Assembly (NCBI GenBank): GCA_034437555.1
Contig: DAOTTQ010000018.1
Span: forward strand, 9,788 to 73,787
Direction of reading: 5' to 3'
DNA length: 64,000 nt
Source: JANWYT01 sp034437555
Lineage (GTDB): Bacteria > Chloroflexota > Anaerolineae > Aggregatilineales > Phototrophicaceae
Below are positions 1 to 8,575 of the stretch, piece by piece. The position numbers and the translations under genes are program-made. The notes beneath the pieces were generated by a model that saw nothing but the letters and a program-made list of their open reading frames with translations, was not told the origin of the DNA and searched no databases. Numbering within the stretch: the first letter of the stretch is position 1; the number at the start of each line of letters is the position of its first letter.

Positions 1-81
1 CTACACGCCAGCGCAATGGTGGTGATGCTATGCAAGGACGCGCTCCCTCCTGACTTCCCACCCTTAAAAGAAGATGCTTAA
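1..81 (+). CDS. Partial CDS, 3' end of an unidentified gene
   Basis: The first forward frame is open from the window edge to a TAA at 79-81 and gives 26 residues ending in PPLKEDA. It has a plausible protein-like composition and converges on nadE with 27 bases between the two stops. Too little remains to name a family, and it could be chance coding. The upstream part of the contig is needed to decide. Confidence 0.4.
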   Translation, partial: LHASAMVVMLCKDALPPDFPPLKEDA

Positions 82-108
82 GCAAAAGAACTGTCGGGGA
101 ACGCCATT

Positions 109-972
109 TTATAGCTTGCCGTGTCGTCCCGTATAATCACGTAAGTATAAAAAGTCGTGTCCAATGCTTCGTTGGCTTATCTTGGCAACGTTGGGCATGG
201 TGCGCTTATAGTGATTGGCTTTTACGCGCTCCCAAATTTTTGCCACAAATGCCACATCGAAACCGCTTTCTTCGGCGGCTTCTTGCACGGTATAGCGTTC
301 ATCCACTAGCAAATATAGCACTTGGTCGGCTTCGCTATACGTAAAGCCCAGCTCATCCTCGTCCGTTTGCCCCACCCACAAATCAGCACTGGGGGCTTTA
401 TCAATAATGGCTTGGGGAACGCCCATTGCTTGGGAAAGCTGGCGCACTTGGTACTTATATAAATCAGCGATGGGGTGTAATGCCACGCCACTATCGCCAT
501 AAATGGTACTATAGCCTAGCAAAAATTCGGTTTTGTTGCTTGTTCCCATCACCAGCCCGCCCCAGGCAACGCTTTGGTCATACAGCGTTATCATGCGTAG
601 GCGTGCCATGATGTTGCCTTTGCGAAGGTTGCTCATCTCAGGAAATTGGTCAATGAGCGCGTCTGCCATCCCCGTGATAGGAATCGTGAGACTGGGCAAC
701 CCTAGCGCATCAATCACGGCTTGGGCATCATCTAGGCTGTTTTGGCTAGAGGTTTTATAGGGCATCCGCACGACTAGCACATTTTCTGCGCCCAATGCTT
801 CTGCGCTTAAATATGCCGAAAGCGCGGAATCAATTCCCCCCGACAAGCCCATCACACAGCGTTTCATCCCCGACTTCGCAATTTCATCCCGAATAAAGCC
901 CGTTAAAATTTTACGGGCTAGGTCGGTGTTGATGCTTAAACGTGGGAGAATGTGTGTGTTTATGGCAGTCAT
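109..972 (-). CDS. nadE: NH3-dependent NAD+ synthetase
   Basis: 287 residues. It makes NAD+ from nicotinic acid adenine dinucleotide, ATP and ammonia, the last step of NAD biosynthesis, in the cytoplasm. The ATP-pyrophosphatase P-loop SGGIDS is at residues 44-49, and the family motif SNKTE followed by LLGYSTIYGD is mid-protein. There is no N-terminal nitrilase/glutaminase domain, so it should use free ammonia or an external donor. The length is normal for the short bacterial form. It is the last gene of a tight minus-strand operon, 6 bases after the receiver-domain gene. Co-transcription with signalling genes may be only positional. Confidence 0.95.
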   Translation of the reverse strand: MTAINTHILPRLSINTDLARKILTGFIRDEIAKSGMKRCVMGLSGGIDSALSAYLSAEALGAENVLVVRMPYKTSSQNSLDDAQAVIDALGLPSLTIPITGMADALIDQFPEMSNLRKGNIMARLRMITLYDQSVAWGGLVMGTSNKTEFLLGYSTIYGDSGVALHPIADLYKYQVRQLSQAMGVPQAIIDKAPSADLWVGQTDEDELGFTYSEADQVLYLLVDERYTVQEAAEESGFDVAFVAKIWERVKANHYKRTMPNVAKISQRSIGHDFLYLRDYTGRHGKL

Positions 973-978
973 GTGTGC

Positions 979-1845
979 CTATTCTTCCACCAATTTTTGG
1001 GTGAGGATGCCCTTTAGCTCTTTCAAATCGGCAAAGGGCGTAATGGGCTTTTGCACAATAGCACTCGCAAACTTAAGGTGTTGGTCGTTGAGGGCGGCAC
1101 GGGCGCGTTCACGGTCTTTTAGCGGGTAAAAATACTCGCGTGATTGTGTAATGCGCCGATTCACACGCTCCTGAATTTCTTCTGCCGATGTGGGCTGTGT
1201 AATGACCACCAAATCACTGTTGCCAATATGCCCGACAAAATCTTCGGGTTCGCCAAACTCACGAACCGCATTTTGTACCATGAGGGCAAGGGCGCGTACC
1301 ACGTCATCCGCCGCGACGAAGCCGTATAGCTCGCGGAAATAGTCTAGTGTAGGAATAGAGAACTGCACCACCGCCCACGTATTTTCAGAAGGCAACAGGC
1401 TAGAGAGCTTTTCGTCTACAAATTTACCTTCGGGAAGTTCGGTTACGCGGTTATTGGCAGCAGGCAAACTAGAGCGTGTAATAGCATTACGAATCCGCAA
1501 ACCCAGTTCTTGCAGGTCAAAGGGCTTCGTGATGTAATCTACAACACCCAATTCAAGCCCTTGTAGCTTGTCTACGCGGTCACGTTTTTCTGTTAAAAAT
1601 AAGATGGGGGTGTCTTGGGTTTTGCGGTTTTCACGCAGGCGGCGACACAATTCAAAGCCATCAATATCGGGTAGGCGCACATCAAGCATAATCAGGTCTA
1701 GCTTGGTTTCATCGGCAATTTTAAGGGCTTCTACGCCCCACGCCACCGCCATTACTTCGTAATTTTGCACCCTAAAATAAGAGCTAATCATCTCGGATAA
1801 GTCGAGGTCATCTTCTACGATAAGCAATTGGGGTTTATCCACCAT
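979..1845 (-). CDS. Response regulator with degenerate GGDEF-like output domain
   Basis: 288 residues. Residues 1-125 are a receiver domain: acidic cluster E11-D13, phospho-acceptor D55 in MLDVRLPD, a Thr near 87 and Lys near 109 in TKPF. Residues from about 140 follow the fold pattern of a diguanylate cyclase domain, but the GGDEF signature reads GNSDL, so cyclase activity is not expected. The domain may bind a partner or nucleotide instead. The gene lies 20 bases after the V4R gene and 6 before nadE. No histidine kinase is encoded nearby, so the partner kinase must be elsewhere. Confidence 0.88.
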   Translation of the reverse strand: MVDKPQLLIVEDDLDLSEMISSYFRVQNYEVMAVAWGVEALKIADETKLDLIMLDVRLPDIDGFELCRRLRENRKTQDTPILFLTEKRDRVDKLQGLELGVVDYITKPFDLQELGLRIRNAITRSSLPAANNRVTELPEGKFVDEKLSSLLPSENTWAVVQFSIPTLDYFRELYGFVAADDVVRALALMVQNAVREFGEPEDFVGHIGNSDLVVITQPTSAEEIQERVNRRITQSREYFYPLKDRERARAALNDQHLKFASAIVQKPITPFADLKELKGILTQKLVEE

Positions 1846-1865
1846 TTTCTCACCTTCGCGGTACT

Positions 1866-2504
1866 TTACCGCCCATTCTCGCCAAATGCTGTTTTATTAA
1901 TACGAAATACGCAAGAGTCATCGCCACAAGTACGGCATTGCACCTCACGCACGCGAAACTCGTACCCATTAGAAGCCCAGCGCAAGCACTCTTGAATGAT
2001 GCCCACCATAGCATGGCAGGTGGGTCTATCGCTGGTGCGCCCATAGGCAAAGGGACAGTTGTCTGTGTAAAGCAAAACGCTAGTCTCATCTTGTTGTAGC
2101 CAGCAACGTTGGTCGCTAAAGTGCGTTAAAACACTCGCCAACGCATTAAGCCCCAAATCAACACGGTTTTCTAGGGGGAGCGAGCGAAATATAGGACTCT
2201 GCATACCCTTAAAAATGCCAAAATGCCTCATGCCCTCTGCAAAAGTTGCCATGCCCACCCTCAGCGCAATACCGCGTCCGCCCTTTTGCCCATACATGGC
2301 TTCTAGCCCTTCGCTGATAGCACCAAAGTAGGCAAAGTCAAAGGCGCGGTCTAGGGTGTTGGCGGGGAAGGCTTCTTCAAATTCGGCTAATGCCGCCTCT
2401 TGTAGCAAATAACTTAAACCGTTGCGCCCCATTACATCATCCATCGCCAAAAAGAACGCCCTTGCAAAACGATTGGGGTAGTAAAAACCACTTAGTTCGC
2501 GCAC
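1866..2504 (-). CDS. V4R (4-vinyl reductase) domain protein
   Basis: 212 residues, GTG start at 2504. The C-terminal half matches the V4R small-molecule-binding domain, ending in a Cys-rich tail with C190, C193 and C198 (CRTCGDDSC) typical of the family and possibly metal binding. The N-terminal part is helical and family-like. V4R domains are known as ligand sensors in signalling proteins and in chlorophyll-synthesis proteins. Here the neighbours (roadblock upstream by 24 bases, receiver downstream by 20) favour a sensor role. There is no clear Shine-Dalgarno site before the GTG, so translation may be coupled to the roadblock gene. Confidence 0.82.
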   Translation of the reverse strand: MRELSGFYYPNRFARAFFLAMDDVMGRNGLSYLLQEAALAEFEEAFPANTLDRAFDFAYFGAISEGLEAMYGQKGGRGIALRVGMATFAEGMRHFGIFKGMQSPIFRSLPLENRVDLGLNALASVLTHFSDQRCWLQQDETSVLLYTDNCPFAYGRTSDRPTCHAMVGIIQECLRWASNGYEFRVREVQCRTCGDDSCVFRINKTAFGENGR

Positions 2505-2528
2505 GGGGTCGGCTTTCTGTCAGGCAAC

Positions 2529-2906
2529 CTAAACGATTTTCTCCAGCGCATCAACTGCGCGGTTTACGTCTAGCAGAATCAAGCCCAGTTTAGCGTCTTT
2601 ACGGCATAACACAGTCAACACGGCTTCTTCGCCGACACTGGTTAAAATAACATAGCCGTTATCGCCCTTGACGTTTACTTGTTCTAGTTCACCACGTGCG
2701 AGTTCTGTGGCAATGCGTTCTCCAAGTGACAACATAGCCGCAGACATCGCGCTTACGCGGTCTTCTTCAATGCCGGGGGGCATGATACTTGCCATACTTA
2801 GCCCGTCTACGCTTACGATGGCAGCCGCTTCCACATCGCCACTGCTAGATTGCAAGTCGCGTAATCGTTCTACCAATTGGTCTACACGAGATTTAGCCAC
2901 AGCCAC
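2529..2906 (-). CDS. Roadblock/LC7 domain protein
   Basis: 125 residues covering a single roadblock/LC7 domain. The N-terminal helix carries VDQLVERLRDL, followed by the central strands AAIVSVDGLSMAS and the YVILTSVG/AVLTVLC strand pair. Bacterial roadblock proteins usually partner with small GTPases (MglB with MglA) or act as dimeric scaffolds in signalling. No MglA-like GTPase is encoded nearby. It is the first gene of the four-gene operon ending in nadE, so it likely supplies the dimeric platform for the V4R and receiver proteins. That partnership is inference from gene order. Confidence 0.88.
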   Translation of the reverse strand: MAVAKSRVDQLVERLRDLQSSSGDVEAAAIVSVDGLSMASIMPPGIEEDRVSAMSAAMLSLGERIATELARGELEQVNVKGDNGYVILTSVGEEAVLTVLCRKDAKLGLILLDVNRAVDALEKIV

Positions 2907-3089
2907 TACTCCTAAGATGATTAGGTGATTTAGAGTGCCATTACATGATAATGATACGAAAACAAAAGCCCTAAATAAGAGGGTTTGTTAGGGAAAATGT
3001 TGTTCTAACTTATGACCATTGTACACGATAATGCCAAGAATTGCACATCAAGAAACGGCGCATCAAGTGACTAAACTTGCCTACTAAAA

Positions 3090-3113
3090 AGAACACCCCC
3101 TCAAGCGAGGGGG
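3090..3113 (-). terminator. Rho-independent terminator after the STAND ATPase gene
   Basis: A perfect 7-bp stem CCCCCTC/GAGGGGG (3096-3102 with 3107-3113) has a 4-base loop. On the minus strand it is followed by a short T-rich run (TGTTCTTTTTAG). It lies 37 bases beyond the stop of the 1,675-residue gene and isolates that gene from the roadblock operon. Confidence 0.8.
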
Positions 3114-3150
3114 CGCACTAAAACCCATACTAACCCCTGCCCCAAGCGAT

Positions 3151-6100
3151 TTAAGTTACATCTTCTAAGGGCGGGAAGATTCTAACGGTGGTTCTGTCAG
3201 AATACGCTAAATAGTCGTTCTCTAGCTTGATGAGCTGTTCGGCATTTGGTTCACTTTCCCCCGTCATAACAAGGGTGCTATAAGTTGCAGAATCAAACGG
3301 TTCACCCATCTCAAGGCGTTCTAAGAACGCCGAAAGCCTATCCCCGCGTGTATTCACCCACGCAAAGTTAGCATTGCCGTTTTCGTCTTGGCTTTTCACA
3401 AAAATAATCAAGAATGCCTTACTAAGAACGGCTCTTTCTTGGTAGGTTAGCTCTAGTCCCGTAAAAGACACCGTACTTGTAAATGCAGGCGACACATCAG
3501 GAATTGTTGGCACGTTCTCGCCCATTTTAGAGAACGTCATCCATTGTGGCACATCGCCTAGGCTGGCAAGTTTTCTCGCCAAGCCCTTATGTAGGTCTTC
3601 ATCGTCTATGCCAAAGAAGGCAATCGTGGCGATGTGTAACCTTTCGCGTTTGGATAGCGTGAATGAGGGTTGTTTTTGGGGCGACGAGTTATCATCTTCG
3701 GCAGGCTGGCGTGTACGAAACTCGCCTTTACCCGCTTCTGTAACACTATCAAAGAAAATGCGCAGGTTGGTACTATTTGTACCAAACAGATAATCGCGTT
3801 CTAGCTTTTCCCATTGTTCAATGTTGGGCTTGCCCTGCCCCGTCAGAATGACTGTGGTATAGTCGGGAATGTTAAACGGCGTGCCAATGCGGTCACGGTT
3901 AAACAAGTTTTCTAGGCGGTCACCCCTGATATTAATCCACGCAAAGTTTTCGTTGCCCTGTTCATCGGTGCTAGTGACATAGCAAATGATAAACAGCTTA
4001 TCAAAAATACGACGCATTTCTGGGGTTAGGCGCAGCTCATCGAGGGGCGTTTTATGGGGATATGCTGGCGAAAAGCTAGGCTCTGTCACGGGTTCACCCA
4101 CATAAGACACACCTACCAAGCCCGGCTCATCGCTTAGGCTTGCCAATTGCAACGCAGTATCGCGCAATAGGTCTTCGTCCTCGATGCCAAAGCTGGCAAT
4201 TGTCCCCACATGAAAGCCTGTAAACTTCGTCATGGTAAAGGGGGCTTGCTGATTGGCAACCTGCGCCACATTGCGCTTGCGCGTTGTGCCTTTGCTTGAT
4301 TGGTCTACGGAGTCTAAGAAGATGCGTAGATTCGTAAAGTGTTCGCCAAACAAATAATCACGACGGAGCTTCTCACGGATTTCTGGCGTGGGTGGGGCAT
4401 CACCCACTTGAACAATCGTCGCATAGTCCTTGATGTTCTTCTCTAGGTTGTTTTCGCCATCCGTTAGCAAGCGTTCTAGGCGGTCACCGCGCACGTTAGC
4501 ATACACATAAACGGGCTTGTTCTCTTGGTTGGTGCTTTGGATGTAAATAATCAAGAAGAATTGGTCTAGGAGCAGTTTATCTACCCCTGTCAGGCGCAGT
4601 TCTTCCCATAGATTACGAACCCCACCCGTGAGGTAGCCGCTGGGTTCTGGCACACTCTCGCCCACATAAGACATGTTCGTCCACGTTGGCTCATTGCTAA
4701 GGAGCGCAAACTCCTCAGAAACGCGTTGCAAAAGGGGTTCGTATTCTTCGCCTAGACCAAAGCTGGCAATTGTCCCCACGTGCAACCATTGGATGCGCTT
4801 AATAATGAAGTCCTCTTGTTCTTTGGACGTGTTACCTGTTGCCAAAACTTTGCCTTGCTTCACGTCTTCAATAAATCCTTTAACGGCATCTTCAAGAGGG
4901 GGCGAATCATATTCAGTAGGGACATAGGTCTTTTTGGCAGGTAGCGACTCGCCTAATTCATTTAGCACGCCACTGGCAGATTGCAGCTCATACCAACGCA
5001 CGTATGGCACACCATTGGAGAGGGCTTCTTTATAGGCTTTAAGGGCGTATTGTTTGGCATCGGCTTTCTTACCCATCAAGAGATAGGTGTGCGCGACATT
5101 TGCCGAAATTTGCGCCCTGTCGGATAAGTCGTGGGAGGTATTAAGGGTAGCATTAATTCTCACTTGGGCATCTTCAAACTCTCCCACCGTTGCTTGAATT
5201 CGCGCCAACCAAGACATTGCCGCCGCATCAGGACGACCAATAGACCTTAAGAGTTTGATGGCTTCTCGTATGTCTTCTAGGGCTTCGGGATAGCGTCCTT
5301 GCTGAAAGTGATTGACTGCTTTTAGATAGCGGTTGCCGCTGGATGAGCCTTGCATATTGTGTTTTTGAACCAGTTCGGTGTGCTTTTCTAGAGCATCGCT
5401 GGCATCCATGCCTTGCCTTATTTGCCAGTTTGCCAAGCCATACGTCAGGCGTGTTTCAAAAAGCCACTTACGATATTGCCCATCACTCTCTTTAATTTCT
5501 TCATGCAAGGCGTAGGCTTCTTCAAACTTGCCCATTGTCGTCCACAACTCCATGAGTTGTTGCTTGCTTTCGGCAATGCGCCCTTCGGCTTGCACCGCTT
5601 CTGCCACGCCCAACGCCAGTTCTAGCACACGATGGGTTTCTGCCAGTCGGTCTCGGTCATTGGACGTGGTTGCATAGCAGTACAGCGTGGCGACCATGTT
5701 ACTGCCATCCCGCAAATGAAGGATGTCCTCTTCAAGATTGGCACTAAAAAGGTTAGCCGCCTTATCGGTTTCTAGCAAGTTGCTATATGACAGTGCTAAG
5801 TAGTGGCGCAAATAGCTTGCGTCATCGGGGGCAATTTGGGGCAACGTAATTTCACTATGCACCCCAAAAATCGGCTCTAACAGTTTAATCAAGGCGTAGT
5901 TATCGCCCAATTCATAAAAAATCGTGTCGCATAGCTCGCGCCTAAAGTACGCTGCCGCCTTCTTTACGCGCCCAGCAAAGAGCATCGCCTTGTATTTTTC
6001 GATGCTCTCTTGAATGTCCTTAACTTCTTTTACTTTCTTTTCTTGTTGTTTTTTGCGCTCATCCTCATCATCCAACACGCTAATGATGGCTTCGTGGGCA

Positions 6101-8172
6101 GAGGTGCGAATGTCTTCAGGAAGCAGGTTATACGCTACCGCCCGCACTAACGGATGCAGGTCATACTTCACGGTTTCAGAATCAAATTGTAGCAAGCCCA
6201 GCTCACGCAATTGGTCAAGGTCGGTTTTGAACAAGTGGTATGCCGTTTGCACATGGATATCTTGCATGCGCTTTTTCTCGGCGCGCTTCCACTCCTCACG
6301 GCGTTTTCTAAGCGCAACCCCTTGTTTCACCTCTAGCATCGGCGGGCTGTTTTCAACGCTCTGGCGTTCTGTCTCGTCTGCTGTTTCTTGTTGCTCTATC
6401 TGCTGTTCTAGGCGCGTTTTTTCATCACGATTCAGCGTGTTATTTAGCTTTAGCTGTAAGTCTGCCATCTTTCTTGAGCCAAACGGGTTAAGCAGGGCGT
6501 TGGGGATGGGTGTTAATTCTGGGCGTGGCGGTTCGGGGGGCATATAGGTATTAAAAATTTGCAGGCGGTCATGGTCTACTGCATCGCCAAATAAGGCAAT
6601 CTTGCCCAACAATTGGCTTAAGTCTTCACGAAGGTACTTGAGAGAGCGTTCTAGAATAAACTCATTACGCTTAGAATCTCTCAGGTTAATCAGCGTTTCG
6701 CTAATGTCACGCCCTTCTATCTCATACCATTGGTCAAAGTCACGGGGGGCGGGTGCATAATGCGCGATTTGGCTTGCCACCACCTTAAGCACCAACGGAT
6801 GGTAGCCAAACTGTGCCATAAACTTATTGAGTTCGGTAGTATCTGCACGCCTTACCCCATTATCTGCCATCAATTGATGGGCATCATCAGGAGCTAAGCC
6901 CGTTAAGCGCACATGGCGAATATTCGGCAAGGCTTCACCTGCATCATTGATGAGGACTTTGGGCATAAGGCGCGTGCTGACCAAAATTTTAGAGTGATTA
7001 AGGTTGCGCCACTTTGTCAAAAAGTCATCGTCTTGGGGGTCAATACAAGCAAGGCGCGGACGTTCTTCTTCTAGGTCAGTGTCTTTTTGGCGGTCAGCTT
7101 CAATATTGTTATACGCCATCAGCACGCGCTCAAAGCCATCCAGTACAAACAAGTATTTCTTGTCATCACGCCGTAGCTCATCTAGCACCAGTTTAACGCG
7201 CATATGGTATTTCATCTCTAGCAGTTCGGGCGAATCGGGGTCTTTTTCTTGCATATACGCCAGAGCATAGCGCAAGAACTCATACATCGTTGCGCCTTGC
7301 TCATAAAAACTCCACCAAAACACGCCGCTAGGGTTCATTACGTTTTGGGCGTTCTCTTTCACCCAGTACCACGTCACAGCACTTTTGCCCATGCCCCCAA
7401 TGGCATCAAACACAAACACGCCATCCCTAGATGCAGCCCACTCATCCAGCATGTTTAGCTCACGCTTGCGCCCTACAAAATTAGTGGTTAGCAAGAGATA
7501 TTCGGTGTGGTAGTGAGGCTTGGGGGGCTTCGCTAGAAAGGTTTTTTTCACGACCACAGGCTCAATTTCGCTGGGGGTTGTCTTTTCGCCTGTGGGTTCT
7601 AGCCAGCGTTCATCTTGGATGACATTGGCTAAGGCAACAGCGATTAGGTTGCCTAGCTCTTTTTCGTCCTTAAATTCTTTACGGATGTGGTTTTTACCCA
7701 GTTCTTCTTTAAGTTCTTTTAGTTTCTTTTTGCCCTCATCACTTTGTTCAAAAAACTGTGCCATCGCCTCTTGCGTTTGCCCAGCGTTCATTTTGCTAGT
7801 GTCGGGAGCAGGATGGTCTTCGTGCATTAAGAAAATAAGTACAGCAATACCGCGTTCAATAGCACGGCGGTACTCTAGCTCTGTAATCGACACTTTACCA
7901 GGGTTGCGTGAGTCATCAGGAATATAGCCATAACGATAGCCAAAAATACCAATATACACTTCAGCCTCGTCTACCATTGCCAAAGAAACGGCAATCGCAT
8001 CGTCGCGCTGTGCCGCCAAATCTTCCATCCGTAGCGGGTGCATGCCCACATTAAGAATGGCATCGGTGGCTTTTGCACGATGTAGGGGTAAATCTTTGGA
8101 TGTACTGCTTATCATTACATCCAGACGTTTTCTTTTAGAAGGTTTTGGGGTGTGTGCTGTTGATGATGTCAT
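3151..8172 (-). CDS. DUF4062-STAND (NB-ARC-like) ATPase with TPR region and three tandem C-terminal repeats
   Basis: About 1,673 residues. Residues below count from an upstream ATG at 8178. The ATG at 8172 is preferred because AGAGG (8182-8186) sits about 9 bases before it and only 3 before the other. Residues 19-120 are a DUF4062 domain (VMISSTSKDL, IGIFGYRYG, ITELEY). Residues 235-470 are a STAND ATPase: VGRKREL, Walker A AIGGMGKSA (259-267), Walker B YLFVLDGFE (342-350), sensor-like VSTR (400-403) and GYHPL. A winged-helix-like segment and a charged coiled coil follow, then TPR-like helical pairs from roughly 780 to 1090. From about 1127, three copies of one domain follow at about 191-residue spacing. 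The protein has no signal peptide or membrane segment. It is transcribed alone with its own terminator. STAND proteins with this layout are known in prokaryotic conflict systems; the function here is inferred, and the repeat domain was not recognised. Confidence 0.9.
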   Translation of the reverse strand: MTSSTAHTPKPSKRKRLDVMISSTSKDLPLHRAKATDAILNVGMHPLRMEDLAAQRDDAIAVSLAMVDEAEVYIGIFGYRYGYIPDDSRNPGKVSITELEYRRAIERGIAVLIFLMHEDHPAPDTSKMNAGQTQEAMAQFFEQSDEGKKKLKELKEELGKNHIRKEFKDEKELGNLIAVALANVIQDERWLEPTGEKTTPSEIEPVVVKKTFLAKPPKPHYHTEYLLLTTNFVGRKRELNMLDEWAASRDGVFVFDAIGGMGKSAVTWYWVKENAQNVMNPSGVFWWSFYEQGATMYEFLRYALAYMQEKDPDSPELLEMKYHMRVKLVLDELRRDDKKYLFVLDGFERVLMAYNNIEADRQKDTDLEEERPRLACIDPQDDDFLTKWRNLNHSKILVSTRLMPKVLINDAGEALPNIRHVRLTGLAPDDAHQLMADNGVRRADTTELNKFMAQFGYHPLVLKVVASQIAHYAPAPRDFDQWYEIEGRDISETLINLRDSKRNEFILERSLKYLREDLSQLLGKIALFGDAVDHDRLQIFNTYMPPEPPRPELTPIPNALLNPFGSRKMADLQLKLNNTLNRDEKTRLEQQIEQQETADETERQSVENSPPMLEVKQGVALRKRREEWKRAEKKRMQDIHVQTAYHLFKTDLDQLRELGLLQFDSETVKYDLHPLVRAVAYNLLPEDIRTSAHEAIISVLDDEDERKKQQEKKVKEVKDIQESIEKYKAMLFAGRVKKAAAYFRRELCDTIFYELGDNYALIKLLEPIFGVHSEITLPQIAPDDASYLRHYLALSYSNLLETDKAANLFSANLEEDILHLRDGSNMVATLYCYATTSNDRDRLAETHRVLELALGVAEAVQAEGRIAESKQQLMELWTTMGKFEEAYALHEEIKESDGQYRKWLFETRLTYGLANWQIRQGMDASDALEKHTELVQKHNMQGSSSGNRYLKAVNHFQQGRYPEALEDIREAIKLLRSIGRPDAAAMSWLARIQATVGEFEDAQVRINATLNTSHDLSDRAQISANVAHTYLLMGKKADAKQYALKAYKEALSNGVPYVRWYELQSASGVLNELGESLPAKKTYVPTEYDSPPLEDAVKGFIEDVKQGKVLATGNTSKEQEDFIIKRIQWLHVGTIASFGLGEEYEPLLQRVSEEFALLSNEPTWTNMSYVGESVPEPSGYLTGGVRNLWEELRLTGVDKLLLDQFFLIIYIQSTNQENKPVYVYANVRGDRLERLLTDGENNLEKNIKDYATIVQVGDAPPTPEIREKLRRDYLFGEHFTNLRIFLDSVDQSSKGTTRKRNVAQVANQQAPFTMTKFTGFHVGTIASFGIEDEDLLRDTALQLASLSDEPGLVGVSYVGEPVTEPSFSPAYPHKTPLDELRLTPEMRRIFDKLFIICYVTSTDEQGNENFAWINIRGDRLENLFNRDRIGTPFNIPDYTTVILTGQGKPNIEQWEKLERDYLFGTNSTNLRIFFDSVTEAGKGEFRTRQPAEDDNSSPQKQPSFTLSKRERLHIATIAFFGIDDEDLHKGLARKLASLGDVPQWMTFSKMGENVPTIPDVSPAFTSTVSFTGLELTYQERAVLSKAFLIIFVKSQDENGNANFAWVNTRGDRLSAFLERLEMGEPFDSATYSTLVMTGESEPNAEQLIKLENDYLAYSDRTTVRIFPPLEDVT
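3160..4800 (-). repeat. Three tandem copies of an unrecognised ~165-190-residue protein domain
   Basis: Coding repeats within the STAND ATPase gene. They start near residues 1127, 1318 and 1511, at about 4795, 4222 and 3645 on the DNA. Each opens with H(V/I)(G/A)TIA(S/F)FG, then an LxSLxxEP or similar segment, a hydrophobic (L/F)II strand with a following YV/IN/VN-xRGDRL motif, and closes with a DYLFG-like helix and LRIF. DNA identity between copies is low by eye, so the duplication is old and each copy appears to be under protein-level constraint. Confidence 0.85.
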
Positions 8173-8327
8173 AAGCATTTACCTCTATGTTTTTTGTATA
8201 CGAGTTCTAACAATTATAATACATAGAATTATTCTCGCCACAAATTGGGGGGGATTCATTGCTCATCTTTTAGGTGTGCGTATGATATTATACCTTCTGC
8301 TACACTTTTGGCTTACATAACAAAAAC

Positions 8328-8492
8328 ATGCGCCGCATCCTACAGCGTTTGGGCTGTGAAACCGCAGTAACCACTTTCAACGCCACGCCGCACCGCCGAG
8401 AGAATCGATTTACGATGCCATGCGTGCATGTACAAATAGGAATAAACATAGAACGGCTAGGACAATGGTTAAGCCAACAGGTTTGGCGATAA
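8328..8492 (+). pseudogene. Possible remnant of a polysaccharide deacetylase C-terminus
   Basis: This sits in the 400-base stretch between the divergent STAND and 5'-nucleotidase genes. A 54-codon frame from ATG 8328 to TAA 8490-8492 reads LQRLGCETAVTTFNATPHR, then RFTMPCVHV, and a hydrophobic end. This resembles the last strand and helix of NodB-like polysaccharide deacetylases (xxAVTT...N...F.LPR). No catalytic NodB motif is present upstream, so it would be a truncated relic. The likeness was judged by eye and is weak. The rest of 8179-8575 holds only A/T-rich leader sequence. Confidence 0.3.
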
Positions 8493-8575
8493 TTTAGCAC
8501 TTTTTTCATGCACATTTGTTGTTTTGTATTACAATAAATTGTACCACCCTATTTAATAGTTTGAGGAAGTGCTTT

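Noticed and set aside
979..1845. Diguanylate cyclase activity of the receiver protein
   Set aside because: The GGDEF position reads GNSDL, so the nucleotide and metal residues are missing.
3151..8172. A CHAT- or TIR-type effector at the C-terminus of the STAND ATPase
   Set aside because: No His/Cys dyad or TIR motif could be recognised in the repeats, so no catalytic effector is claimed.
8300..8515. 71-codon minus-strand frame upstream of the 5'-nucleotidase
   Set aside because: Cys- and Arg-rich, atypical composition, no ribosome site and no family likeness.
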